A stretch of DNA of 64,000 nt from NCBI GenBank assembly GCA_948099385.1, contig CANUEZ040000014.1, positions 496,001-560,000 on the forward strand. Direction: 5' to 3'. Under the pieces are notes generated by a model. It was not told the DNA's origin, ran no database searches, and worked only from the letters and a program-made list of their open reading frames with translations. The stretch is from Fasciola hepatica (lineage: Eukaryota > Platyhelminthes > Trematoda > Plagiorchiida > Fasciolidae). A program made the translations under genes and the position numbers. Of this stretch, positions 54,130 through 63,425 are shown one piece after another. Numbering within the stretch: position 1 is the stretch's first letter; each line of letters opens with the position of its first letter.

Positions 54130-54725
54130 GCGAGTAGAGGATATACGAAGATCGTCGGTATTTGAACACCGGTGTCTTCATAGCATTGCTCGAATCTGGT
54201 GGGAACACCGTACAAACAATGCTGAGGTTCGGCGGAGAGTCTTAAGTTCACGAACCAAATCATTAGATGGAACAATTAACCTCACCAAACTAAGATGGTT
54301 GGGACATGTGTTGTGCATGTCCCGTGACAGGACTCCTCGGCGCGCCATGTTCGCTGAGGCGGGTACCGGTTGGAAGATGAGTAAGGGTGGTCAGTCTGTG
54401 ACACGGAAGAAAGGTATGAAAAACCTAACCTGTAGACTTGGCCATGTAGGGCCTGTTAGACTTCCTGGGTGGGGTGCAAGAGACCTTCCCACTCAGTGCT
54501 TATGTACGCTGGAGGAAATGGCTAGTTTTAGTGATCAGTGGTGCTCTTGTATTCACAAACTTTCGTTATCGACCTGATACTGATATTCGTAGTTCTTTTA
54601 CTGCTGCCTCTAATATTCATGTCTTTTCTCATTGTTTCCGATTGAGGCTGTCGCCAGGAGATAGCAACCAAGGCCACCGCACCCAGTGCATGGTTAGTGG
54701 TTATTTGAACTGAACTGAACTGGTA
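54130..54725 (+). pseudogene. RTE-like LINE (F2) C-terminal fragment with TGAACTGAACTG tail
   Basis: The translation starts at VFEHRCLHSIARIWWEHRTN, then NNAEVRRRVLSSRTKSLDG. After a shift comes LTKLRWLGHVLCMSRDRTP, then RRAMFAEAGTGWKMSKGGQS and VGPVRLPGWGARDLPTQC. This is the conserved C-terminal part of RTE ORFs with 'LRWLGH', 'GGQ.MTWQRGMK' and 'LPGWGPRDP' blocks. A stop at 54,575 is followed by about 130 bp of 3' region ending in TTTGAACTGAACTGAACTGG (54,703-54,722). It is a 5'-truncated insertion. Its 3' region matches that of the copy at 62.3-63.2 kb. Confidence 0.85.
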
Positions 54726-55019
54726 ACAGAAGATGTATATATATTCATCAAAAATCTAACCAATCATTAAGAAAACATAAGGAACGAAGAATTCCTTTAA
54801 CTTATTCATTCTCAAACCTCTGCAATGATATACGGGAAAGCGATTTATTCAAACAATCTTTTTCGCATAGAGGGAGCGGGGAGTGTTAGCCGATGTAGGA
54901 TAAACATTCTTTCCATTGTCGATTGTTAGCGTTTACGCTGTTCGTTGAACCTCTGATAACGTCATACTTTGTGGCCACGGTACCTTTGGGCTGTTTGTCT
55001 GTATTGGAGGGAGTAGTGG

Positions 55020-55570
55020 TCTTTTGTGGCCACTACCTCGGCTGAGCACAAAATGACAATTCTGATCTGGTTCGTGAGGTTAACCGGATCTCGGTAAACG
55101 ACTCATCGATATTTACCGAATGTCTCGTACTGACAGTGTCTTCCACAATCGAACTGCAAATGGCTTTCGTCACTCCTTTGTTTGGCCACGCTGGACGGTG
55201 TTCTCGTATCCTCTTGGTCAACTGCTGACTGGTACGACCGATATAACCAGCTCCACAGAGGCAGGCAAATCGGTAAATACACTCGAAGTGGTTGACAGAG
55301 ACAGTGGGTCTTTGAGTCGTTGTTGGATAGAGCACACTTATTTTGTCGGGATCAAATATTGTTTGAAAGACCGTCTAAGTTTGTTTCTTAGAAAATTCAC
55401 CACAGTTGACATTTACGAGGGGAAGTTTGATGAATGATCCCGTCTTAGGAACGGTGTAGATTACACTCTTTGAAAGCTTCTCTTTAAGGTATTGCTCAAG
55501 TAACTTATCCGGGTATCCATTCTTGTGTGATACGTTACGGATCTCCTCCAGTTCAGTTTCTAGTACTTAT
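55020..55570 (-). pseudogene. Penelope-like element C-terminal fragment with GIY-YIG endonuclease
   Basis: Reading down from 55,570: LETELEEIRNVSHKNGYPDK, VIYTVPKTGSFIKLPLV and NCGEFSKKQT, then a stop. The sequence continues with FECIYRFACLCGAGYIGRTS, QQLTKRIREHRPAW and TRHSVNIDESFTEI. The IYRF...GYIG pair is the GIY-YIG motif, and R-x3-H follows as in Penelope-like elements, with a 'HSV..D.SF..I' end. The reverse transcriptase part is absent upstream (above 55,600), so this is a truncated copy with at least one stop. The 300 bp after it (54,730-55,020) look like its non-coding end. Confidence 0.8.
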
Positions 55571-55902
55571 TTGGAACAAACCCTTTTACCTTGTCCTATT
55601 TTTATGCCGGCTTGAAATTAAGCATGTTACCTACGCAACAACAACAATTACAAAAATAGGAGGAAAAATAGAATGCAGTAAGAGTTAGTGGAAAAATGAA
55701 ATGCTGGTTTCTTTTTTCACCGTACGCTTTTTGATGTCTGTTCTGTCATTATGTTTTTCGGGATGACCTGTGATTACCGGGCATGAGAGTTCAAGATGCA
55801 GGCCACACAGCATTCGCGCCACTACTATTCTTAACTATTTTTTTCAATGTCTCTAACCGACGACTTTTCCTGTCCCTTGGACCCCAATCAGGGAGGTGGG
55901 AA
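55571..55902. other. Unassigned stretch beside the Penelope-like fragment
   Basis: Nothing is recognised in this interval, which separates the Penelope-like fragment from the fold-back repeat. The Penelope reverse transcriptase would be expected here on the minus strand and is absent or fully decayed. Confidence 0.4.
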
Positions 55903-56187
55903 GGAGTGTATCGGAAAACGATGCACCATGTGATGTTATAGGCAAGTGTTTATTGTTCGGTAACACGGGGCTATCGGAAGAGAAGGTAGTCAGTCGACGT
56001 TTTGGTTAGTGGGGGTAATCTTTTTAAATTTTAGTTTGCAATCGAATCTGCGAGCTGGTCTTGAGAAAGGTTACCCGCGGCAACCGAAACGTCGACCGAC
56101 ATCCATCTCTTCCGATATTCCCGTGTTACCGAACAATAAACACCTACCTGTAACATCACATGGCGCATGGTTTTTTCGATACACTCC
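55903..56187. repeat. Fold-back inverted repeat, arms about 105 bp
   Basis: The left arm (55,903-56,007) and right arm (56,082-56,187) are inverted copies: GGAGTGTATCG, CATGTGATGTTA, GTGTTTATTGTTCGGTAACACGGG (in parts), TATCGGAAGAGA, GTCGACGTTT and CGGTT/TGGTT. Identity is high by eye, and a 74-bp spacer separates the arms. It could be a small fold-back element, or paired inverted ends of a Penelope-like element, whose fragments often show terminal inverted parts. It lies 330 bp from the Penelope fragment. Confidence 0.85.
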
Positions 56188-57270
56188 AAACGGATCTGGG
56201 ATCTGATACATTTATTCGACAATGTCTCCAAACTCCCGATCTATGTCACTGCCAAACGCATTCCATTTATCTTTATATACCGTACTATTACCGATATGGT
56301 TGAATTAAAAAATAACGCTATCATTCAACAATCTTGGTGACTACGCGGTTCACTAGAAATGCTTCTAACACAAGTCAATTACAACTTTTTCGAATTTGTC
56401 CATTTGAGTCAAACTGCGGTTTTACTGCAAGGGCCATCATACAAAGCGGGGTTCTCCTCTGATGGGAAACTGATTAATTTAAAGCGAAGGATACCATTGA
56501 ATCGTGACATAACTCTGATAAACCTCTGAGAAATGATAAAATCGTTCACTAGAAGACCGTCGAAAATGATAGGAGAACAATAAAGTCCAATAGAATTTGC
56601 CGGGAATGGCGCGTAACTATGATACTCCACTCTAATTCGGTCGCACTATTGCTTGGAACGAGGTACTTTGGACACATTCGTAAATACTATGATTCATCAA
56701 AGTTTAGCTGCAACGTGAGTTAATCGCAAGTTGGATCGTTACAACCAAGTGATCTAGAGTTTTGGGATTTGGTTATCAACCTGATGGAGGAAGGATCAGA
56801 TAAAAAAAAACCGCTGTCACGGTCCAAGAGAACATCTTGTTTTTGTGTCCTGAAAAGCGATTAGAGTCTTCCGGGAGCATGAACCGATTACCAAATTTTA
56901 GCGAAATTTTGAGGAAGGGCGCGAAACTCATCATCAGGAAAGATCATAAAATTTCAGCGAACTGCTGTAAAAACCAAAAAGTTATTCAATTTTTACTATC
57001 AACCAGTATCCTTTTGCACTCTTTCAGCGTTTTAGTGCTAATTAAAAGCAATTTGTCAAAATTTACACCGTACGGGCAAATTATCGTGCACACAGTAATT
57101 GAAGTTCTTGTGCATTCTACCAGAACACACTTTCTATTGTTAGCGCAAAGGGAAATCCTGTTGTGGCCATTCAAATTGCAAGATAGTTCGCTGTGGCGAG
57201 AGCCATGTGCTACTGTAATTTGGGCGGGTATGCTGTGTGTTTATATGCAGAAGGTCAGAATACCTTCAGC
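56188..57270. other. Unassigned intronic stretch
   Basis: I recognise no repeat or gene here. A 145-codon + frame (56,837-57,274) has no domain I know and overlaps a minus frame; in an A/T-balanced intron such frames occur by chance. A 6-bp-stem hairpin (GAAGGT / ACCTTC) lies at about 57,250-57,267. Confidence 0.4.
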
Positions 57271-57360
57271 ATAGCCTCGTAGTTCAGCTGGTTGAGCACC
57301 CGCGGTACTAAAGCTAGGGTGTCATTCATGCGTGGGTTCGAGTCTCGCTGGGACCAGGTA
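57271..57360 (+). repeat. tRNA-like sequence, probable SINE head or tRNA pseudogene
   Basis: An A-box-like TAGTTCAGCTGGTTGAGC lies at about 57,280-57,297 and a B-box-like GGTTCGAGTCT at 57,335-57,345, about 50 bp apart as in tRNA genes. The T-arm can form (GTGGG TTCGAGT CTCGC). The acceptor stem does not pair (AGCCTCG against CTGGGAC), so it is not a functional tRNA gene. A polymerase III-driven SINE head is the likeliest reading. It ends 16 bp before the minus-strand Gypsy fragment. Confidence 0.6.
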
Positions 57361-57375
57361 CCTTTAACATTTGGA

Positions 57376-59112
57376 TCATTTCAAAAATATCGAGCATCGT
57401 TGTACAGTAGCCTCAATGTCATTGTAAAATATGTGCCAATATGTGTAGCTTTTTTTGATGGCTTTCATGTAAGTAATTCCCGGATGACCAGTCTGAAATA
57501 GATGCAAAGTGGTATTTCGAAGGGACCTTGGTTTGACTACTTTGTGGGACGACGTGAGGCACTGCGACGGCAGTGTCCCCTTTGGCCACGGTGACCGAAC
57601 AAGTGGTAGCACCTGTGACAGGATTGGGTCATTGTTGGTGGCTCGGTGCAGATCTGTATTGACAGGAAACGCACGAATCGCATCTGAAAATTGATCCAGA
57701 ACGTCATGTTTAACTGAGGCTGACATAGTTGCCACGTCCACAGTTTCAGTTTGTTGCTGCCCAGTAAGTCGTGATAACCCGTCGGCCTGATCAAATGCTG
57801 TCGTTTTGCGTTAGCGGATTTCAAAATCATATCCTGGATTAGCATTGCAGACGGCTGACAGTGTACATCGTTATTTCCTCTTCGGATCCGAAAATTGACA
57901 AGAACGGTATGTGATGCGTGATTGGAGCAAAGTGACGACCGTGAAGGAATTTGTGAAACTTGATCACAGGCACGAGGTTAAGGCATCTTTTTCTAACTGC
58001 CCGTGGTTCTTCGCGGGCGTTAGAGTGCGGGGAGGGGAGGGGTCTGTACGACGGCTTTTCGAACCCGTCGGGAAACTTGCGAGGGCGAGAACGGCACCGA
58101 CACCATGATTGAACGCATCAGTAGCCACCGTGATTGGCTATTTCATGTCGTAATGTGTTAGTAACAATAAGTCGGATGTCAGCATTTTGTTTTAGCTGCC
58201 TAAAGCGTATCAGGTATGATTTGGATCAATACCAAGGGGTGTCTTTACACAGCAGTTGGTTGAGTGGCGCACGCACTTAATGGAGATCAGGTAAGAACTC
58301 ATTGTAATAGCTAATAGGCCCAAGAACGATCTTAAGGACGACACCTCGGTTGGCGCGGGCATTTGCGGTATCCCACTTGTGTTTACAGGATCTGGATATT
58401 GCCCACTGGTAACTCAGATGAATTCCGAGTATTTGATAGACTTCGTTAAAAATTGGGATTTTGGGAGCTGAAGGCGCAAGCGGGAATCCTGAACGTATTT
58501 CAAGACGTCAAAGAGACGTTTATTGTATTCTTTCGGAGACCGTTCTGCGACTCTGACGTCATGAAAATATACCAATGTTCCAGGAAGTCCAGATAACATG
58601 GTGTCCATCACTCGCTGGAATATAACGGAAGGGTAGTCTTGTGATTTGTTAAAAACCGCAGTGTCTAGTAATTGTCAGGAGTGAACGGGACTCGGGGCTG
58701 ATGTCTTTCTGGAAGTAGGCTTCAGCCAAGTGAATCTTTGAGAAATCATTACCGTGAATATACCCTCTGGAACTGGAGGCGGGTAGCAGTCGAATTTGAG
58801 TGCCGCGTTGTGGCCAGGAGAAAAGTGCGCGCATATCTTAACTGAAACGTTTGGCTCACATACGACTTCAGTTGGGGCTACGCATTCAGAAGACGTGACG
58901 GAAATCAGAATGCTGAGATAATCGAAACGTTTCAGTTCTTGATTGACAAGAAGCAATGTGGCGTACGGGACCGGACGTCTTGGTCGGAAAACAGGTTGGT
59001 AGTCCTTTTTTGGCTGGAGGGCGGCTTGAGGATGGGTACAGGGGCCCAGTTCTTCTTTGAAAATTGTGGCAAATTGTTCGGTCAGCTGATCTGTTAACAG
59101 AGATGCCGGCAT
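57376..59112 (-). pseudogene. Gypsy I reverse transcriptase to integrase N-terminal part
   Basis: The palm (58,675-59,112) includes FATIFKEELGPCTHPQAALQ, then FRPRRPVPYATLLLVNQEL (the 'PKF.K.R.VP' start). VKICAHFSPGHNAALKFDCY and PVPEGIFTVM follow. After a stop come VFNKSQDYPSVIFQRVMDTM and GTLVYFHDVRVAERS, where the YxDD motif is changed to FHDV. VLKYVQDSRLRLQLPKSQFL continues to 58,414. RNase H (58,100-58,400) is barely legible. The zinc-binding part (57,376-57,741) has FPVNTDLHRATNNDPILSQV, TTLHLFQTGHPGITYMKAIK and DIEATVQRCSIFLK. Confidence 0.75.
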
Positions 59113-59127
59113 TGCTTGGATTTGGCC

Positions 59128-60200
59128 TCAAAAACGGTTGGTAGATAAAGCACTTAGACCGAGCGCGCCGAGCAAATCAGCTCCCAGTAGGTTAATGCCG
59201 GATTTGGCGACGAAGCAGGTTGAGGAAATCGCCTCGTCACAAAAAGGTACAGTACAATAAAGTTCATCGGTGTGCTTAAGTGAACAGTCGCAAGCATCAG
59301 TTGCAATCAATGAGGTGGGCCGGGTTTCTGATCGACCGATTTCATTCCATGTGCCCTCTGCTGTGATAGAACTGTCGGACGCGATCACTGGCCAACATGT
59401 ACGAACTTCCGACGTTCGGCTGCTTGCAGCCATAATGTGATGACTAATTCGTAGGACTAGACGGACAGCGGATCAGCACTGCCACATGGCTTAGATGGAT
59501 TGAACGTTCGTTTTCCTTGAGACCCTCTGTGTTGTGGTTTTGTCAGTGATTGAAATTGGAAGCTACTACAAGTACGATTGACAATTCCAGCATGTCACAA
59601 GATGACCCATGTCCCGTTCAACCATTTTGGAGCAGCGGCAGCGAATGTCGAATAACGAGACTGTGGCACCAAATATTGAAGTGAGGATCTGAACAGTCTT
59701 GTCAGAAGTGTGGTACTGGGGTTGATCTGGGAGCATGCAGCTGTTGTAGTAAGCATCTTCTGCAGGTCCCAGTTTCCTAAGCAGAAGTCGAATCTCGGTT
59801 TCATCATCTTTACTGAATAGTTCCACGGTAAATATATCTCCATATTGTTTGAGCCGAGAATCAATAGTAATGTCTGACTGTGGTTCATGTAAAAAATCCC
59901 GAGCGTTCTGTAGGAGTGTTTCTGGGGCCGGTTCTATGAGGGTACGAGCTGAACCGATCTCCGTGAGCCTTAAAACCACCATCTCCACCAGATTTTGCTA
60001 AAATTGGCTTATCTTCAAATCAGGATCATCAGTCGCCAGATGCGTTATAACACTTGACTCGTGCTCCGTGTCTTCTGTGACTAGTTTATACATTTCACGT
60101 TTGCTCGCAACTCCGATTGCCTCAGCCGGCAAATCAAAGCCAGAAGAAGACAACGCAAGGCGCCAAAGTGACTGTGCTTTTACACGAGTGTACAACGTAG
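59128..60200 (-). pseudogene. Gypsy I gag and protease remnants
   Basis: Gag (59,566-60,195) includes VASKREMYKLVTEDTEHESS, a stop, then DETEIRLLLRKLGPAEDAYY and TVQILTSIFGATVSLFDIRC. The latter matches the 'L..LFG...S.F..R..C' block of some Gypsy gags. It ends with GHLVTCWNCQSYL. The protease (59,128-59,433) lacks a recognisable DTG but ends with CFVAKSGINLLGADLLGALG, the conserved 'G.NLLG.DL' segment. Between them the frame is broken. Confidence 0.7.
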
Positions 60201-60972
60201 CATTTAAAGCGAGGACAAAACATTCTGGAGCTCTGGCATTCAGTCAAGTTTCTATCTTGACGGGCCGATCATGCTGATAAAACGCCGGCCAGTTTGATTT
60301 AGTGTGAATGACGTCGAACTGATGATAGTCATTCTATTGGCGACTCCCTGATAGGTGGACCTCGTTGACTGCTTATGGTTAGGACAAGAAATCTGTCCAC
60401 TCGATATTTTCATCCATCCAGTTGTTCCGATTTGTCTTCCATACGTGTTCTACTACGCTGCAGTGGTTTTCTGGTTTTAAAATCAGCCAAATACTAGTCG
60501 ATTTGCCAGTGGGTTTTGTTCCTGGAGAAAAACTTTGTAAATTCTCGAGGGCTTCTTTATCCCTAGGTCCATTCATTTTTGCAAATATACGCTGGGCATA
60601 TTTTTCATTGATTTTTTCACATATTCCTCATCTGTCTAGTAGTACTGACCTGTTTCTGAGGCAAGCTATATGCCACTTTATTGGATTACATGTTTTAACC
60701 GTTCATTGTAGCAGTTGAAATTCCTCGTCCTTTGATGCTGAATGAATTCAAAAGAACCTATTCTGTTCATACAGTGAATACTACCAGCGGAACTTCTCGT
60801 ATCGAAGATGCTGCTTTTTCTGTTGTCATTTAGTGCTGGTTGATTGATTTCATCTCCAGTAATTATCAATAATACGTCCGTATGCAATATCCGATGATCA
60901 GAAGACTGGTTTTAGAAACGAAATTTCCCTTTTACTTGTCCTCACTCACACCACTCAACTAAAACCATACAG

Positions 60973-61380
60973 CCCAGTTGTTCTTTCCGCTTGGATCCTC
61001 CCACAAATTCATCGGAGCCCGTTCGCTATCTCAAGCTGTCCGATGAATCCGTTTGCAACTGGATGATGTTTGTACGTCGGGAGGAGACTTTGAGCGTGAC
61101 CTCTAAGCGACAGCGGCGACCGAATTGTGTAGCCTATCAGTCCGGATCGGAGGGAATTTTTTTTCTGACCACAAAAGCCATACGACCTGGTGAAGAGCTG
61201 TTGGTCACTCTTGCTCCTCCTTACGCCAATAGGTCTCATTCAATCGCACATAGTCAGTCCGAATCAGATGCGGCGATCAAACTTCCGACTGGACAGCCTC
61301 GCCCTAAACGATCCATTCCATCGGATGAAATACATTGTTTTCGTTGTAGCATTACATTCGATTCAGAAGAAGCATTTCGA
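60973..61380 (+). CDS. PRDM4: PRDM4-like transcription factor, PR/SET second half and first zinc-finger start
   Basis: This exon follows the acceptor AG at 60,971-60,972 in phase 0 and continues the domain left at 53,141. It encodes SVCNWMMFVRRE from about 61,051, NCVAYQ at 61,123 and IFFLTTKAIRPGEELLV ending near 61,206. That order (CNWMMFV, N-VAY, then GEELL) is specific to PR domains and closest to PRDM4 in my memory. A linker of about 35 residues leads to CFRCSITFDSEEAF from 61,336, the first half of a C2H2 finger. The exon ends at CGA before a GTACGT donor at 61,381, again phase 0, so the His pair must lie in the next exon outside the window. An insert of basic residues (SVTSKRQRRP) lies between FVRRE and NCVAY. 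Confidence 0.78.
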
Positions 61381-62339
61381 GTACGTCTCTGTTGTGTAAC
61401 AATTTCTAATGTCTTTTAAATATTTGTGGATTTAACGATTCATTCACCGCGGTTCAATTCAGGGGACAGTACGCGCCGAGAAATTCTATTCGAGGACACG
61501 CGTAGCACGTCTCAACCGCATTAGCCTGGCGGGCTCCAGTGTTTCATGTGTCCGGCACTCTGCACTTAACGTTAGAATTGCTGATGCAGTGTTTCGACCA
61601 AATCCGACCAATGCTCCGAAGGCCTCAATATGTTCGAAGTTTGACCTTTATTGATAGGTGTGTGGGTGTATGATCGTGCATGATTCGTCAAAGTTACGGC
61701 TGGTTCATGTTTGAAATGATTCACGGAGCAGAAAATTCGAAATTTGAATCAATGTACCACATTTTTTTGTAAAAATAGATTATGAATTCCTTATCCAACT
61801 ATTTTCCATTTTCATTAGGATAGTTGTCAATGGCTGCTGGTAACTGATTAATCATTTTAGCGGAAATTCTCGGTTTCTATAGTACGCACCGAATTCCTGA
61901 AAGTATTAGACCAGAACAGGTGAGTGCGCACAAATCGATTAACCAGATATTTTCAATAATCTCTGCGAAGATGTCGTTGAGCATGACCAAACCACACTTC
62001 AGCGTAGTAACACTAAGGCAGTTGGAGCTAAACGTCTTTTTTCAGATTCCAGTACAACAGCTGAAAAACTAACTGACTGGGATTAGATCAACGATATTCC
62101 ATGAGTCGACCGCATTCATTGCACCGAACACTAGCAATGCACTAGTGTTTGGGACAATTCTTGCAAATTCACGGTGCCAAATGTGACCGGTTTCGTAATA
62201 ACCTACACCAGACTGTTGTCTCGAAAAGCAGTCATTGATCCAGTTAGACACTTTGTTATCTGAATAGGTTTGACTCAGACGGTTTCATGTTGATTGAAGC
62301 ATCTCTGTTTTAAAAGTAGTCTTTTGGCTCTTGTTCGTT
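61381..62339 (+). other. Start of the next PRDM4 intron
   Basis: After the donor GTACGT at 61,381 no further coding sequence related to PRDM4 is seen up to 64,000. This interval has no recognisable repeat. Frames on either strand are below 65 codons. Confidence 0.5.
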
Positions 62340-63235
62340 AACTGTGAATTTGGTGTGGTATTCGTTTGTTGCAAACGATATTGTTCTACTGAGTGAAGAT
62401 CCAGGTAATTTGCTAAGTTTGAGATGCGTTTTACACCTCCAAAGTGTGAGATGTTGCTACAGGACTGGGTTAGCTCAACACCAAACCCTGTCTTGGCAGG
62501 GAAAGCTCTAGCTGAAGCAGATAAATTTTGTCACCTGGGCAGTTACATCTCACCAGATGGACAGATATCGGACGAAGTGTCATTACGTATACAGAAGGCG
62601 CGTTTGGCTTTTGCCAACCTCTGTCATCTGTGGCGCCGGCGCGACACACGGTTATGTGTCAAGGGTCGCGTGCATACTGTGGCAGCTAGGTCCGTTCGTT
62701 TATACGGCTCAGAAACATGGCCGTTAAGGGTAGAATATAGGCAACGGCTGTCAGTGTTCGAGCACAGATGTCTCCAGAGGTCAGTCTTTGGATCAAGTAC
62801 TGAATTTAAACAGATTAAGGTGGCTATGACGTGTCGCATGCCTACCGATGGACTCCCTCGGCGTACGCTATTCTCCGGGGCAGGTAGTGGCTGGACGATA
62901 GGTCGAGGTGGTCAGTCCACGGCATGGCAAAAATGTATGAAAACCTTGACTAGCGGACTTGGCCAATTAGGACCTATTAGACTTCCGGGTTGGAGTTCAC
63001 GGGACCCGCCTACCAGATGGTTGGAAACATTAAATGGCTAGGTTTCGCAGCCAGAAGCGTAGTTGTATTCGGACTCTGTCTTCGTGATTCTCGCTTGATA
63101 CTCTGGTTTTTTTTGGATCTTTGTCACCTTAGGCTTCTGTTCTTCTTGCACTCAACTGGACGATGCTGGAAAGTAGCAACCGAAACCAAAGCACATGAGT
63201 GCGAGTTTAGTGGTTGGATGAACTGGACTTAACTA
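62340..63235 (+). pseudogene. RTE-like LINE (F2) fragment: motif C to 3' end
   Basis: The fragment starts at FANDIVLLSEDPG (motif C, where FADD has become FAND), then shifts frame to MRFTPPKCEMLLQDW. It continues with FCHLGSYISPDGQISDEVSL, ARLAFANLCHLWRRRDTRL, LYGSETWPLRVEYRQRLSVF and EHRCLQRSVF. A deletion of about 40 codons relative to the 54.1 kb copy follows. It ends with RRTLFSGAGSGWTIGRGGQS and GPIRLPGWSSRDPPTRWLE and a stop at 63,041. The 3' region to 63,235 matches that of the 54.1 kb copy and ends in a weak GGATGAACTGGACTTAACT tail. Confidence 0.85.
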
Positions 63236-63239
63236 GTAC

Positions 63240-63425
63240 TTGTTTGTCAGCGGGCGAGTTCGCGTTGCAGCAGTTAAGTCATTTTTGCTATATGACTCAA
63301 GAGTCTTTTCCATTATGAGAGCATGGTGCACGACGAGTGTCGAATTATTGAAAGCAATACTGTTATGTGATGGGTACCATATCGTAAATGTCATGGTTAG
63401 GTCTTTCCATGAAGTAAGCATCTAG
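63240..63425 (+). pseudogene. Second short RTE-like fragment
   Basis: The translation SGRVRVAAVKSFLLYDSRVF aligns with KGRVHTVAARSVRLYGSETW of the preceding copy, then diverges. It is a 60-codon piece of RTE sequence directly behind the tail of the first copy, so two insertions or a rearranged duplication abut here. Confidence 0.6.

Larger units (their letters stand above)
57376..60200 (-). mobile_element. Degenerate Ty3/Gypsy element I, minus strand, in the PRDM4 intron
   Basis: Reading down from 60,195, the order is gag, protease, reverse transcriptase, RNase H remnants and the zinc-binding part of integrase. The integrase core and LTRs are missing. Many stops and frameshifts are present. 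This is a different lineage from elements E and H, judged by its gag and by the integrase block TGHPGITYMKAI. It is antisense to the host gene. Confidence 0.8.
53142..60972 (+). other. Intron of the PRDM4-like gene, 7.8 kb, repeat-rich
   Basis: The donor GTAAGG at 53,142 and the acceptor CATACAG at 60,966-60,972, preceded by a C/T-rich tract, are both in phase 0. Joining them continues one PR/SET domain. The intron holds an RTE fragment, a Penelope-like fragment, a fold-back repeat, a tRNA-like SINE and a Gypsy element. I saw nothing in 53,155-54,010 apart from a 76-codon open frame (53,254-53,484) with no known domain, and nothing in 60,200-60,960. Confidence 0.7.

Noticed and set aside
56837..57274. 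145-codon open frame in the PRDM4 intron
   Set aside because: Translation has no known motif, no splice signals fit the gene's phase, and a minus frame overlaps it.
57271..57360. Functional tRNA gene
   Set aside because: A and B boxes are present but the acceptor stem does not pair and the anticodon arm is poor, so it was listed as a SINE-like remnant.
60379..60718. Overlapping + and - frames upstream of the second PRDM4-like exon
   Set aside because: Neither resembles a known protein and both lie in the intron before a good acceptor site.
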